The notes beneath the pieces are model-generated. The model was not told the origin of the DNA. It was given only the letters and a program-made list of their open reading frames with translations, and did no database searches. The translations under genes were made by a program, and so were the position numbers. 64,000 nt of DNA from Dermatophilus congolensis (GTDB taxonomy: Bacteria; Actinomycetota; Actinomycetes; Actinomycetales; Dermatophilaceae), in contig NZ_UFYA01000001.1 in assembly GCF_900447215.1 (NCBI RefSeq), positions 1,674,001 to 1,738,000 of the forward strand, read 5' to 3'. Shown in pieces: positions 18,514-26,115 of the stretch (the first letter of the stretch is position 1; each line of letters begins with the position of its first letter).

Positions 18514-19497
18514 ATGCCTTCGGAATCATCTATTTCGCCGGATCAGCACATCGACGCTCATATGTTGCGTCCTGCTCCTCCTGTGCCTCGCACGGGATGG
18601 AGGGGGGTTGCTTACCGGGTGACTGATGGGCGCTGGAATCCGGGGGTTTCGAGTGCCGAGCAGCGTCGCCGTGCTCGGGAGGCGCAGATCGGTGCGGCGT
18701 TAAATGGCAAGCATGTGACGGCGTACTTCTGCTTGAAGGGTGGGATTTCGAAGACGTCGACGACGGCTGCGGTGGCGACTGCGTTGGCGAATTTGCGCCC
18801 GGACCCGGTGTTGGCGATCGATGCCAATCCCGATGCCGGTGATCTTTCGGAACGTCTTGTTGGTAAGAAATTATCGGGCATTACGGAATTGGCGCGCAAC
18901 ATCGAGAGTGTGCACTCGGTGGAGGATTTGGCGCGGTTCACGGTGTCGGCTGGGCGGTTGGTGGTGTTGCCTGGTGAGCCGAACCCTGTGTTGGGTGATT
19001 CGTTGTCGTCGCAGGATTTTGAGCGGATCTTGGGGACGGTGCAGCGGTTTTATTCGAATGTGCACGTGGATTGCGGCACGGGGGTGACGCATCCGTTGAT
19101 GAGTGGGATTTTGCGGCATGCGACGACGGTGGTGATTCCGGCTGCGTGGTCGGTGACGGGTGCACGGCGTGCGATGGAGTCGATTCAGTGGTTGCGTGAC
19201 AGTGGGTTTGTGCATCTGGCTGACAACTGTGTGGTGGTGTTGACGTCGAAGGACATCGTGTCTTCGCACGTGGATAAGAAGTCGGTGCAGCGTCATTTGG
19301 CTGCTCGTTCGGAACTGATCGTGGTGCCCGCAGATCCGCATATGGCTGATGGCGGGCAGATCGATTGGGAGCATTTGAAGCCCAAAACGCGTGAGGCGTT
19401 TTTAAATATTGCTGAAGCGGTGTCGCGGCGATTCGCGACACAGCAAAGCAATGACCACGCAGCGTCCACAGGTTCGGATCTGGTGCTGCAGTCATGA
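18514..19497 (+). CDS. MinD/ParA-like P-loop ATPase (EspI-type)
   Basis: The protein has 327 residues from ATG 18514 (AGGAAAG upstream). After an about 80-residue N-terminal region comes the P-loop CLKGGISKTSTTAAVATAL, where Ser stands at the usual Gly of KGGVGKT, then VLAIDANPDAGDL (switch I), HVDCGTGVTHPLM (Walker B/switch II) and IPAAWSVTGARRA. This pattern resembles the ATPase domain of ESX-associated EspI proteins more than chromosomal ParA. No type VII secretion genes and no parB or parS are in the window. The 284-nt divergent gap to the helicase gene contains only candidate promoter sequence. Confidence 0.8.
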   Translation: MPSESSISPDQHIDAHMLRPAPPVPRTGWRGVAYRVTDGRWNPGVSSAEQRRRAREAQIGAALNGKHVTAYFCLKGGISKTSTTAAVATALANLRPDPVLAIDANPDAGDLSERLVGKKLSGITELARNIESVHSVEDLARFTVSAGRLVVLPGEPNPVLGDSLSSQDFERILGTVQRFYSNVHVDCGTGVTHPLMSGILRHATTVVIPAAWSVTGARRAMESIQWLRDSGFVHLADNCVVVLTSKDIVSSHVDKKSVQRHLAARSELIVVPADPHMADGGQIDWEHLKPKTREAFLNIAEAVSRRFATQQSNDHAASTGSDLVLQS

Positions 19498-19532
19498 GAG
19501 ACTAGCGTGGTCGTGGTCTTTGTAGACCATTT

Positions 19533-19605
19533 GCCCTCGTAGCTCAGGGGATAGAGCACCGCTCTCCTAAAGCGGGTGTCGCAAGTTCGAATCTTGCCGG
19601 GGGCG
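19533..19605 (+). tRNA. tRNA-Arg, anticodon CCT
   Basis: Acceptor GCCCTCG pairs with CGGGGGC, the anticodon loop is CTCCTAA with anticodon CCT, and the TPsiC arm is GCAAG-TTCGAAT-CTTGC. CCA is not encoded. The gene stands between the MinD-like gene and a poorly conserved segment. Confidence 0.96.
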
Positions 19606-19697
19606 CTCAATAAATCCACTAGTCAGAACGCATAAAACGTCGCCACTTGTCCATCTTTTAAAGTCTCTAGCGCTTTGCTGTGGCGAAAGAGCATCCA

Positions 19698-19737
19698 GTG
19701 ACGGCCTCCGCGACGTTGACTGCGGAGAGACCGTCAC
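19698..19737 (-). terminator. hairpin after the unknown gene at 19752
   Basis: GTGACGG pairs with CCGTCAC and CTCCGC with GCGGAG, separated by an unequal internal loop and a 10-nt apical loop. It starts 14 nt after the minus-strand stop at 19752. Confidence 0.5.
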
Positions 19738-19751
19738 CTCAAGCATCAGGG

Positions 19752-20228
19752 TCAGTCGGCCGTTGGTCTTTGCGAGAGACGTTTGGAAAGCTTCGCGCTG
19801 TCTCGTGCGATTTCCTCCAAATCCGCTGTAGGCCAGCTAGCGTCAGGCGACTTGGAGTAAGTAACCATGACGTCTGTGACATATTCGGTTACCTCATCCA
19901 CCCTCGCCGCAAGGTAACGGCCCCACATCACAAGACCACGATCCGTCGCATCCGGCTGATCAACCAGCACGAACACATAGTTCGCCAAAAGCTCCGTTAC
20001 CAGCTCGAGTGAGAGCTTCGCACCTGAAGCGGCGAGCACAGTTTGGATGAACTTGTCGAAACGCTCACTATTGGCCTCTTTCCAATCCCAGTTGTACCCA
20101 TGACCCCAGTCTTCGGGCACGGCTGAGATGAGGTCCGCCACTACGCCAGCAACGTCTCCCCTCTCCACACGTTCGACAAAATCTGCCAGTTCTTCGTCCC
20201 GCATTCTGTCCGGCATTACCTCACCCAT
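19752..20228 (-). CDS. hypothetical acidic cytosolic protein
   Basis: The 158-residue protein is acidic and helical, with no signal peptide or membrane span. It begins MGEVMPDRMRDEELADFVERV and contains DWGHGYNWDWKEAN and LLANYVFVLVDQPDATDRG. I do not recognise a family. Starts at residues 5 or 9 are possible. It sits in the variable stretch after tRNA-Arg, and its size and acidity would suit an immunity- or accessory-type protein, but nothing in the sequence proves that. Confidence 0.65.
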   Translation of the reverse strand: MGEVMPDRMRDEELADFVERVERGDVAGVVADLISAVPEDWGHGYNWDWKEANSERFDKFIQTVLAASGAKLSLELVTELLANYVFVLVDQPDATDRGLVMWGRYLAARVDEVTEYVTDVMVTYSKSPDASWPTADLEEIARDSAKLSKRLSQRPTAD

Positions 20229-20412
20229 CCGTTACTTATCTCGCAAGGCACAGGGCACCCACTCAGCCACACGCTAGGGGCCAGCACAACCAGCACAAGT
20301 TGCCTCAATGAAACAGTGCGAGCGCCTATCTCGCCTCATCACTTACCGATGCGGTTTAGCTCTACCGGTAATAGAACTTTCATATGCCAGATCTGGCCTG
20401 ACGACCACGCCA

Positions 20413-21666
20413 TTACTCGCCTCTTGATGGTTCTGTTGTGTGTTCTTGCAGGAGCCGGTCCATGCCGAGGATCGGCAGAACTGTCAGGCACGAACCCGCA
20501 AGCCCTACCCACATGGCCGGGATAACACCCAAACCTGACCCGAGCCAGCCAGCGACGAGCGCTGCGGCAGGCATACTCCCCCATACAACGAACCGGATGG
20601 AGGACGTCATTCGCCCTAGAAGCCGTGGAGGGCAAACTCTCTGGCGAGTACTTACTTGGGTGATGTTGAACAGCACCGCGCCTAATGTCATTCCAACTTG
20701 CCCCACCGTGAGCAGGGCGATAGCACCAGCTGGCCTGCCCGCACCGATCCACCCAGCGAGCGGAAACAACCCCGTCGAAGCGACGGCAAGACACAGCCCT
20801 AGCGCCATCGTTGCGCCAGAGCGGAGCCGCTTGCACAGCACCGAGAGAATGACTACTCCCGCGATCCCGCCGATGGTTCCAACGCCAAGAACAATCCCCA
20901 TAACCGTCGCGCTGAGGTTGAGTTCACGCAGAACGAGGATGGGCGTGAGCGTCATGACGATGGTGGAGAAAAAGTTTGACGCCCCGGTGGTAGCCACCAA
21001 ACGCCGCAGCACAGGGTGCGTAGCGACGAAAGAAAGTCCTGCGCGCACATCCTGAGCGATCGTGGTCGAGGCAGCTGAGCTTCTGGAGGGTTCACGGTCG
21101 GCGACTGAGTGGAGAAGCAATCCGCATACCAGGTATGCGAGGGCGTCGATAGCGATAAGTAGGGGCGCACCAACCACGGGCACCAAGGATCCCGCAATCG
21201 CTGGCCCACCTGCTGCTGCCACCTGCGTTGATCCTTCCAGGCGCGCGTTAGCTGCCTCGATGTCTTGGCGTGCAACGAGGAAAGGCACTACAGACTGGTA
21301 GGCGACGTCAAAGAACACTGAAGCGATCCCTACGGCGATGCCGATGAGATAGAGCCAGTGCAGTTCCAGCGCTCCTGCGATCCACAGCAGCGGAACTAAA
21401 GCCAAGACGGCAGCGCGCACCCATGCAGAGCAAATCATGGTGCGTCGCTTATTCCAGCGGTCGACCCAGGCGCCGGCGGGTAGCCCTACAACGAGGTAGC
21501 ACACTGTCAGTGAGGCAGTCAGGTACCCAACTTGTGCTGGGCTCGCACTAAACAAGTTGATCGCGACAATCGGGAGGGCAAACAACCCAAAACGCTGCCC
21601 GAACTGAGAGATTGTTTGTGCTGCCCAGAACCGAGCGAACATCGCAGACTTCGCTGCCGTAGTCAC
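20413..21666 (-). CDS. MFS transporter (EntS/MFS_3-like exporter)
   Basis: The 417-residue protein has about twelve hydrophobic segments. The loop 2-3 signature appears as GLPAGAWVDRWNKRRTM. Features of the EntS/MFS_3 group are FFDVAYQSVVPFLVARQDIEAANARLEGS and the mid-loop GLSFVATHPVLRRLV. It probably exports a drug or siderophore; no substrate can be read from the sequence. GTG 21666, preceded by GGGGGG, is preferred to a GTG at 21762, which would run over the end of the neighbouring membrane gene frame. ATG 21642 is another option. Confidence 0.85.
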   Translation of the reverse strand: MTTAAKSAMFARFWAAQTISQFGQRFGLFALPIVAINLFSASPAQVGYLTASLTVCYLVVGLPAGAWVDRWNKRRTMICSAWVRAAVLALVPLLWIAGALELHWLYLIGIAVGIASVFFDVAYQSVVPFLVARQDIEAANARLEGSTQVAAAGGPAIAGSLVPVVGAPLLIAIDALAYLVCGLLLHSVADREPSRSSAASTTIAQDVRAGLSFVATHPVLRRLVATTGASNFFSTIVMTLTPILVLRELNLSATVMGIVLGVGTIGGIAGVVILSVLCKRLRSGATMALGLCLAVASTGLFPLAGWIGAGRPAGAIALLTVGQVGMTLGAVLFNITQVSTRQRVCPPRLLGRMTSSIRFVVWGSMPAAALVAGWLGSGLGVIPAMWVGLAGSCLTVLPILGMDRLLQEHTTEPSRGE

Positions 21667-21810
21667 TATGCCCCCCGATGATGCTGTTAAAAGCCCGTCC
21701 GCTGACACAACCGACTTAGCTGCCACCCTTGCCAACCCACAAAAACGGCAAGGAACAATCATTTACGCGCCCCCAATTAGGCAAGGTTCCATCGCCACGC
21801 GCGAGCTCCC

Positions 21811-22176
21811 TCAAGAGGTTCTGGCGGCCCATGGCGAAGTCGGCACACCATTGCCACAAAAGAAGCTCGAGCATGAAGGCCAAGAGGCCTCCCACCGGCC
21901 GGACCCAGGGAGTAAAGCAACATAAAAACTGACTAGAGTGAGGCGGGCAGCATTGTTGAAATACACCGCATTCCGCAGTTCCCATTCAGGTGACTTATCC
22001 CTCAATGGGCGGGCAACGGCTAACAAATAAGCCACTGGGGCTGCAAGTCCAAGTAACAACCATGTGATTTCGCCGCTGATCTGGCTGGCCATCAGCGACG
22101 TCACAATCGACAGAATCCAACAGCCCACTTCAACGGCAGGATATGCACGAGGCGTCACGGCCTTCATGCGAGGCAA
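21811..22176 (-). CDS. small membrane protein, possibly frameshifted at the C-terminus
   Basis: The open frame gives 121 residues with two clear spans (VGCWILSIVTSLMAS and ITWLLLGLAAPVAYLLAVA), then ELRNAVYFNNAARLTLVSFYVALLPGSGR. After that the frame becomes Ser/Cys-rich and unlike a membrane protein, whereas a neighbouring frame continues with hydrophobic VGGLLAFMLELLLWQW and runs to 21716. A one-base change near 21900 would join them into a protein with a further span. No family is recognised. Confidence 0.45.
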   Translation of the reverse strand: MPRMKAVTPRAYPAVEVGCWILSIVTSLMASQISGEITWLLLGLAAPVAYLLAVARPLRDKSPEWELRNAVYFNNAARLTLVSFYVALLPGSGRWEASWPSCSSFFCGNGVPTSPWAARTS

Positions 22177-22254
22177 CCCACCGCTACGTCTGCAACCGCG
22201 AGCGCGACGCCACCAGACCTAACCTTCGGCACACCTTTGAAGCCGTACTTGACA

Positions 22255-22290
22255 GCGTGTTGGCCGCCGTCACTGCGGCGGCCAACACGC
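22255..22290. terminator. 15-bp hairpin in a gene-poor gap
   Basis: Perfect arms 22255-22269 and 22276-22290 surround a 6-nt loop. Neither strand has an intact gene immediately upstream; the nearest candidate is the broken AraC-type fragment at 22502-22620 on the minus strand, so it may be a left-over terminator. Confidence 0.55.
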
Positions 22291-22501
22291 GAAGCCTTTA
22301 CCGGAGGGGCAAAGCTGTCTTCTATGATCCCTCCCGAGAGGCTGCACGGGCTAGTCACTTGCACTCCATAAGCCCCTGTCCTTCAAAGGAATCAACACTA
22401 AGGCTGTGTGTTTTCACACATTAATCCAACCCAGAAATCTCGCCGGGGGACTTTGAGGCAGCTAATACCTACTTGTGAGAATGAGTTCGACTTCTAACGT
22501 T

Positions 22502-22620
22502 TTAGCCAGCTTGGAAGGTGTCACGGTAGCTGGTAGGTGTCACGTTGATCTGTCTGTGCAGATGGCGCCGTAGGGTGCTGGTGTTCCCAGCCCGGTGCGC
22601 CGCGCGATCGCTTCAACCGG
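22502..22620 (-). pseudogene. remnant of an AraC/GlxA-type regulator, C-terminal HTH only
   Basis: On the minus strand one frame reads PVEAIARRTGLGT and, after a shift, another frame reads TSTLRRHLHRQINVTPTSYR followed by DTFQAG and a stop at 22504-22502. Joined, these match the second helix-turn-helix of AraC-family regulators of the GlxA/FtrA kind. The DNA upstream of 22620 has no matching N-terminal part. This is a truncated and frameshifted gene fossil. The rest of the 581-nt gap 22177-22757 holds the 22255 hairpin and nothing else I can name. Confidence 0.7.
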
Positions 22621-22757
22621 CATACAGCCACCTACACCACTCCCCATAGGCGTCGAAAATGCCTAGAGCGCAACAATATTCGCGCTAAGTCATTACAGTC
22701 GCTCCCATAGCCCCCGCGCCAAAACACCAGGCCAACCCCAGCTGCACGGAGCCACAC

Positions 22758-23090
22758 ATGAGCAAAAAACCACCCACCAGCATCGACACCTCCTCATGCA
22801 CCCTCATCCCTTGGCTCCTCGTCACCTCCTGCGCCATGACATCCATCTACGCAGCCCATCCCTTCTGGCTCGCCATCAACTTCCTCCTCGTCGCCGCCCA
22901 CCTAGCCGCCCGCGCCCTATCCACACGCCACAGCCACCCCACCAGCACCGCCCTCCTCCTGGTCGCCGCCACCCTGTGCATCCTCACTCTCTGGCACCGC
23001 CCCACCGGTGGAATCATCGCCATCGCCTTGACCTACCAGCTCATCCGCCAAGAACTCCAACACACCTCCACCGCCGCATCCCGCACATAG
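22758..23090 (+). CDS. small membrane protein of unknown function
   Basis: The 110-residue product has three to four hydrophobic segments (LIPWLLVTSCAMTSIY, FWLAINFLLVAAHLAARAL, STALLLVAATLCILTLW, GIIAIALTYQLI). It starts at ATG 22758 and precedes ktrB by 90 nt on the same strand, so they might be co-transcribed. No family is recognised. Its codons end almost always in C, as in ktrB and kgd. Confidence 0.6.
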   Translation: MSKKPPTSIDTSSCTLIPWLLVTSCAMTSIYAAHPFWLAINFLLVAAHLAARALSTRHSHPTSTALLLVAATLCILTLWHRPTGGIIAIALTYQLIRQELQHTSTAASRT

Positions 23091-23180
23091 CCCCCGCCCA
23101 ACACCACCACCTGAGCCCACCCCAACCACAACCCACCCAACAGTGGGTGGACTGCCATCCAGCGAGTAATCTCTCGCTGC

Positions 23181-24566
23181 GTGCCCTCACACACACGCAC
23201 ACCCCCGCACAAATCCCCGACAGCTACCACCCCTGCCCGCAAGCTACGGCTGCGGCCAGGACAAGCCGTCGTCGCCGGATTCGCCGCAGCCATCGCCGTC
23301 GGCACCGCCCTGCTCATGCTGCCCATCGCCACAACCGGCCCCGGCAGCGCCACTTTTGTTGAAGCACTCTTCACCGCAACCTCAGCCGTCTGTGTCACCG
23401 GCCTGACCGTCGTAGACACCGCCACCTACTGGACACCCCTGGGCCAAGTCATCATCATCGCACTCATCCAAGTAGGCGGCCTGGGCATCATGACCGTCGC
23501 ATCCCTACTCGTTGCGCTGCTCTCCCACCGCTTCGCCCTCACCGCCGCACTCAACGCCGCCGAAGAAACCAAAGCGCTCGGCCCCGGCCAAGCACTCGCC
23601 GTGGTCCGCCGCGTCGTCCTCTACTCCCTAGCAATCGAAACCATCACTGCCCTAGCCCTGACCGGACGATTCATCCTCCACTACCACCAAACCCCCGGAC
23701 TAGCCCTCTGGCACGGCACCTTCCACGCCATCTCCGCGTTCAACAACGCCGGATTCGCGCTGTGGACCGACAACCTCATGCACTTCGTCGCCGACCTATG
23801 GATCTGTCTACCCATCGCCGCAGCCATCATCATCGGCGGCATCGGCTTCCCTGTCCTATTCGAACTGCGCCACACCTGGAACACCCCCAACCGGTGGACC
23901 ATCCACACCCGCATCGCCCTATACGCCACCGCAGCGTTCCTCATCATCGGCTGGATCGCCATCTGCACCCTCGAATGGACCAACCCCCACACCATGGGCC
24001 CCCTCGACACCAAAGGAAAGCTCCTCAGCGGATTCTTCCAATCCGTCATGCCCCGAACCGCCGGATTCAACAGCCTCGACTACAGCACCATGCACTCCCA
24101 AACATGGCTCGTCACCGACATGCTCATGTTCGTCGGCGGCTCCAGCGCAGGCACCGCAGGCGGCATCAAAGTCACCACCTTCTCCGTCCTGGCTTTCGTC
24201 ATCCTCGCCGAAGTCCGTGGAGAACCCTCCGTACGCGTCTACAACCGCCGCCTCGGGCACGGCATCCAACGAGCCGCCATCACTGTGGTCCTCCTTTCGG
24301 CTCTCCTGGTCATCACCGCCACCACCGTCTTCATCATCTGCACCGAATACAGCCTCGACCGCTCACTCTTCGAAGTCATATCCGCATTCGCCACCGTCGG
24401 CCTGACCACCGGCATCACCCCCACCCTGCCCACACCAGAACGCCTCATCCTCGTAGCACTCATGTTCATCGGACGGCTCGGCCCCACCACCTTCGCCTCC
24501 GCCCTAGCGCTACAGCACCGCCGCCGCGTCTACGAACTCCCCGAAGAACGGCCCATCATCGGATAA
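23181..24566 (+). CDS. ktrB: TrkH/KtrB-type potassium uptake membrane subunit
   Basis: This 461-residue channel-like subunit imports K+ (often Na+-coupled). The four pore loops are visible: SAVCVTGLTVVD, SAFNNAGFALW, MPRTAGFNSLD and SAFATVGLTTG, each with the filter glycine; a Gly-rich gate segment SSAGTAGGIKVTT follows the third. The length fits KtrB rather than TrkH. Family knowledge: KtrB works with a cytosolic RCK ring (KtrA/TrkA); no such gene is next to it. GTG 23181 is the start. The downstream gene is convergent. Confidence 0.92.
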   Translation: MPSHTRTPPHKSPTATTPARKLRLRPGQAVVAGFAAAIAVGTALLMLPIATTGPGSATFVEALFTATSAVCVTGLTVVDTATYWTPLGQVIIIALIQVGGLGIMTVASLLVALLSHRFALTAALNAAEETKALGPGQALAVVRRVVLYSLAIETITALALTGRFILHYHQTPGLALWHGTFHAISAFNNAGFALWTDNLMHFVADLWICLPIAAAIIIGGIGFPVLFELRHTWNTPNRWTIHTRIALYATAAFLIIGWIAICTLEWTNPHTMGPLDTKGKLLSGFFQSVMPRTAGFNSLDYSTMHSQTWLVTDMLMFVGGSSAGTAGGIKVTTFSVLAFVILAEVRGEPSVRVYNRRLGHGIQRAAITVVLLSALLVITATTVFIICTEYSLDRSLFEVISAFATVGLTTGITPTLPTPERLILVALMFIGRLGPTTFASALALQHRRRVYELPEERPIIG

Positions 24567-24581
24567 ACCGCCCAGCACGCA

Positions 24582-25130
24582 TCACCCCTGCGAGGTCTGC
24601 AATATCACCGGCACATCTCCAACAATCTTCTGCACCATCGCTCGCCCCTGCTCCACCTCCTTGCCGTACAACCGAACCCCCACACTGTTGCCCTTCACAT
24701 CACTCCACACCGCAGCCACCCGCACCCCCCTGGACAACAACGAATCTGCCTGCGACTCCACCGCGGCCTTTGCCGTCTCCAAATCCGTCAACGAGTGATC
24801 CACCACCACAACCTCAACCCCATCCACATCAGCCAAACGCTCCCGCGCCATCACCGCACCCGCAGCAGTCACCTGAACACGCAACCCACCGGTTTCCTCA
24901 TCCGCCACAACCCCAGCCTGAGCTTCCCGCGGCAACGTCCGCACAATCTCATCAACCCGCTGACGCACCTGAGCCTGCGACTCGTATGCGTGCACCGCAC
25001 TCACTGGCTGCTGGCTACCCGACACCGCAGCATCCGTCACCATATACACACCCGTCAGCACGCACGCCCCCACCAAAGCCGCCACTACCAAACGATTCCG
25101 CTGCTCCGACACCCGGCTTTCACTATCCAC
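24582..25130 (-). CDS. hypothetical membrane-anchored protein
   Basis: The 182-residue protein has one N-terminal span (LVVAALVGACVLTGVYMV) and an outside domain rich in Val/Ala/Glu, with alternating helix and strand segments (VRQRVDEIVRTLP, VEVVVVDHSLTDLETAKAAV, VGVRLYGKEVEQGRAMVQKI). No family is recognised. It starts at GTG 25130. It lies convergent to ktrB with a 15-nt gap. Confidence 0.65.
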   Translation of the reverse strand: MDSESRVSEQRNRLVVAALVGACVLTGVYMVTDAAVSGSQQPVSAVHAYESQAQVRQRVDEIVRTLPREAQAGVVADEETGGLRVQVTAAGAVMARERLADVDGVEVVVVDHSLTDLETAKAAVESQADSLLSRGVRVAAVWSDVKGNSVGVRLYGKEVEQGRAMVQKIVGDVPVILQTSQG

Positions 25131-25289
25131 TCCGCCCCCTTCAACGACAAAAAGTACCGACCGTGCCCTCTCCCCATCGACACATCCACGACGAAGTTCA
25201 CCCGTTCAACACGAACGCATTAGTTATTTCTGAACCAACCAGAAACAAAAACCGAACCAAGTTTTTACACCCCACCCCAATCTCGCCCC

Positions 25290-25799
25290 CTACCTGCTCT
25301 CTACCCAGTCCCGCACAAACCCAACAATCCCCGGCAACGCCCCCGCAATCTGCGCAAACGTCACATCAAAATCCTCATCACCGCCGTACCACGGATCAGC
25401 CATACCAACATCACCCGAAGCCACCGCAGCCGGATCAAACTCACGAATCATCCGGACCTTCCCAGCCTCGTCATCCCCACCAGCCAACGAACGCAACATG
25501 CGCTCATGCCGATAATCCGCAGGCAACAGCAAATCCACCTCACCAAACCACCCCACCTCAAACTGCCTCGCCCGATGCCCAGCAAAACCCGAATCCGCAA
25601 CCCCATGACGCCGTAACGCCGCCACCGCACGCCGATCCATCCCATTACCCACCTCCTCAGCTGAAACCCCACACGAAGACACCTCCACCACATCCCCCAA
25701 CCCCTGGCTGTCCACAGCAGCACGCACCATGAACTCCGCCATCGGAGAACGACAAATGTTGCCCCAACACACCGTCATCACACGACACACCTCAGTCAT
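25290..25799 (-). CDS. low-molecular-weight protein-tyrosine phosphatase
   Basis: The 169-residue enzyme hydrolyses phosphotyrosine or small phosphoesters. The P-loop VCWGNICRSPMAE contains nucleophile Cys11 and Arg17 (CX5R), and the general-acid segment ADPWYGGDEDF has Asp135. The usual helix segment is present as GHRARQF. ATG 25799 is chosen because longer frames add a low-complexity sequence ahead of the catalytic loop. Such phosphatases may oppose BY-kinases of capsule synthesis; this one is 7 kb from the polysaccharide locus. Confidence 0.88.
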   Translation of the reverse strand: MTEVCRVMTVCWGNICRSPMAEFMVRAAVDSQGLGDVVEVSSCGVSAEEVGNGMDRRAVAALRRHGVADSGFAGHRARQFEVGWFGEVDLLLPADYRHERMLRSLAGGDDEAGKVRMIREFDPAAVASGDVGMADPWYGGDEDFDVTFAQIAGALPGIVGFVRDWVESR

Positions 25800-26115
25800 G
25801 CCCGCGAGTATGCCAACCCCAGAGGGCCAACCCAACCCCCTTCCACACCACCCCAAAACCACCCCACCCGAACAGCACCAACACCACCCCACCAACCCCA
25901 GACACACATACGCCAACCGCTTCAGCAAAGACCGCCGAGATGTGACATGCGACATGTAGTGTGGTTCGTAAAGGATTGCCGAGACGGACTCGTTCCACTC
26001 GTCGCCAACGATCACGGAAAATGCACTCATCACACCGTGACCGCCCCACCAACGACGACGTGAGGCATCCGTCCGGTAGACAACGCAGTCGCCACAACGA
26101 AAGAGGCGTTTCCTC
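25800..26115. other. divergent intergenic region upstream of kgd
   Basis: This 316-nt gap separates the phosphatase from kgd. The left half is C-rich and without structure. Near 25944-25957 there is a tandem GACATGC-GACATGT repeat that could be a binding site for kgd or the phosphatase. I see no gene or clear promoter. Confidence 0.4.

Noticed and set aside
19533-19605. tRNA-Arg as an attachment site with an integrated element
   Set aside because: No integrase gene and no second copy of the tRNA 3' end are visible within the window; kept only as a hypothesis.
23091-23180. Riboswitch (c-di-AMP type) before ktrB
   Set aside because: Only a small GCGAG/CTCGC hairpin is visible; the leader is too short and lacks the required conserved elements.
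23762-25732. A 656-codon plus-strand frame over ktrB and its neighbours
   Set aside because: It is Pro/His/Arg-rich, overlaps real genes on both strands and arises from C-rich codon bias in another frame.
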